A DNA stretch of 64,000 nt, taken from NCBI RefSeq assembly GCF_002042965.1, contig NZ_MZNT01000006.1, positions 368,871 to 432,870 on the forward strand, given 5' to 3'. Origin of the DNA: Paenibacillus sp. 32352. GTDB lineage: Bacteria > Bacillota > Bacilli > Paenibacillales > NBRC-103111. This document shows positions 63,820 to 64,000 of this stretch, in pieces. The notes beneath the pieces were generated by a model, which had not been told where the DNA came from, searched no databases, and saw only the letters and a program-made list of their open reading frames with translations. Every line of letters begins with the position of its first letter. Position 1 is the first letter of the stretch. A program made the translations under genes and the position numbers.

Positions 63820-64000
63820 ATAAAAGTCGCCGCTAAACAAGGTGACACAAAATGACAGAACGAGCATTTGGGAGTTTTGTCGAGATATTGTCCTTTGAAA
63901 ACTGAACAACGAGTGAATGTTTGAACAGAGAATGAAAATTCTCGCTAGCATTGAATTTTGAGCTTAAGACAAGCTCTATTATAGATCACTTCGGTGATCA
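63820..64000 (+). other. rRNA operon leader (16S gene lies beyond the window)
   Basis: No coding frame. The leader contains the TTTGAAAACTGAACAACGA stretch and an inverted repeat GATCACTTCGGTGATC at the very end (63985-64000). The 16S start sequence (GAGTTTGATCCTGG) is not reached. Confidence 0.65.

Overview
The window is a replication-origin region of an endospore-forming Firmicute. Three things point to this: the order rpmH-rnpA-yidC-jag-mnmE-mnmG-rsmG-noc-parA-parB on one side of dnaA-dnaN-yaaA-recF-remB-gyrB-gyrA, the many sporulation genes, and the two perfect parS sites. The extra origin-linked genes (DUF951, DUF3343, yyaC, DUF4446, class V aminotransferase, an HD-GYP gene after gyrA) suggest Paenibacillaceae or a close relative; genus and species cannot be fixed from the sequence alone.

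Region 1 (1-2300) holds the end of a biotin operon, bioA-bioD, read leftward from a sigma-A promoter flanked on both sides by a BirA operator. A decayed IS1595-type transposase follows (2415-3175).

Region 2 (about 3300-30700) is a spore-function island. It carries a spoVA2mob-like operon read leftward (2Duf with fused DUF421 and DUF1657, spoVAC, spoVAD, spoVAEb) with a divergent DUF1657 gene, a YhcN/YlaJ lipoprotein, an orphan dpaA with yunC, a cardiolipin-synthase-like phospholipase D with a second DUF1657 gene, two CBO0543-type membrane proteins, a GerA/GerB/GerC germination receptor operon, small heat shock protein, two tandem sensor kinases (one lacking its phospho-acceptor histidine), a chemoreceptor, a CopZ-like protein and a manganese catalase. 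A pair of small unidentified genes occurs twice, once near each end (3850-4376 and 28792-29253), with a shared promoter-like motif. Decayed second copies of two other island genes lie beside the left pair. The region is dotted with mobile DNA: a complete group IIC intron (8102-10005), Tn3-type 38-bp inverted repeats around a fatty-acid desaturase, and a small MITE-like repeat.

Region 3 (30849-35422) is an AT-rich Tn554/RIT-like element with three tandem tyrosine recombinases plus a TnpC-like protein. It sits just beyond the rpsR terminator.

Region 4 (35635-52000) is the conserved left flank of the origin, read leftward: rpsF-ssb and a separated rpsR, yjzC, tRNA-Ser(CGA), mscS, yyaC, the parAB/noc segregation genes with parS, the tRNA-modification genes mnmE/mnmG, rsmG, jag, yidC, rnpA and rpmH.

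Region 5 (52080-64000) is oriC with at least eight DnaA boxes, dnaA, a second box cluster with a DnaA-trio unwinding element, then dnaN to gyrA with a polysaccharide deacetylase between gyrB and gyrA, an HD-GYP gene, and the promoter and leader of an rRNA operon whose 16S gene starts beyond the window.

Working together, the island genes cover synthesis (dpaA), import (SpoVA proteins) and membrane barrier (2Duf, DUF1657, Cls) functions around dipicolinate, plus germination and oxidative protection. This is consistent with a mobile spore-resistance module built next to the origin.
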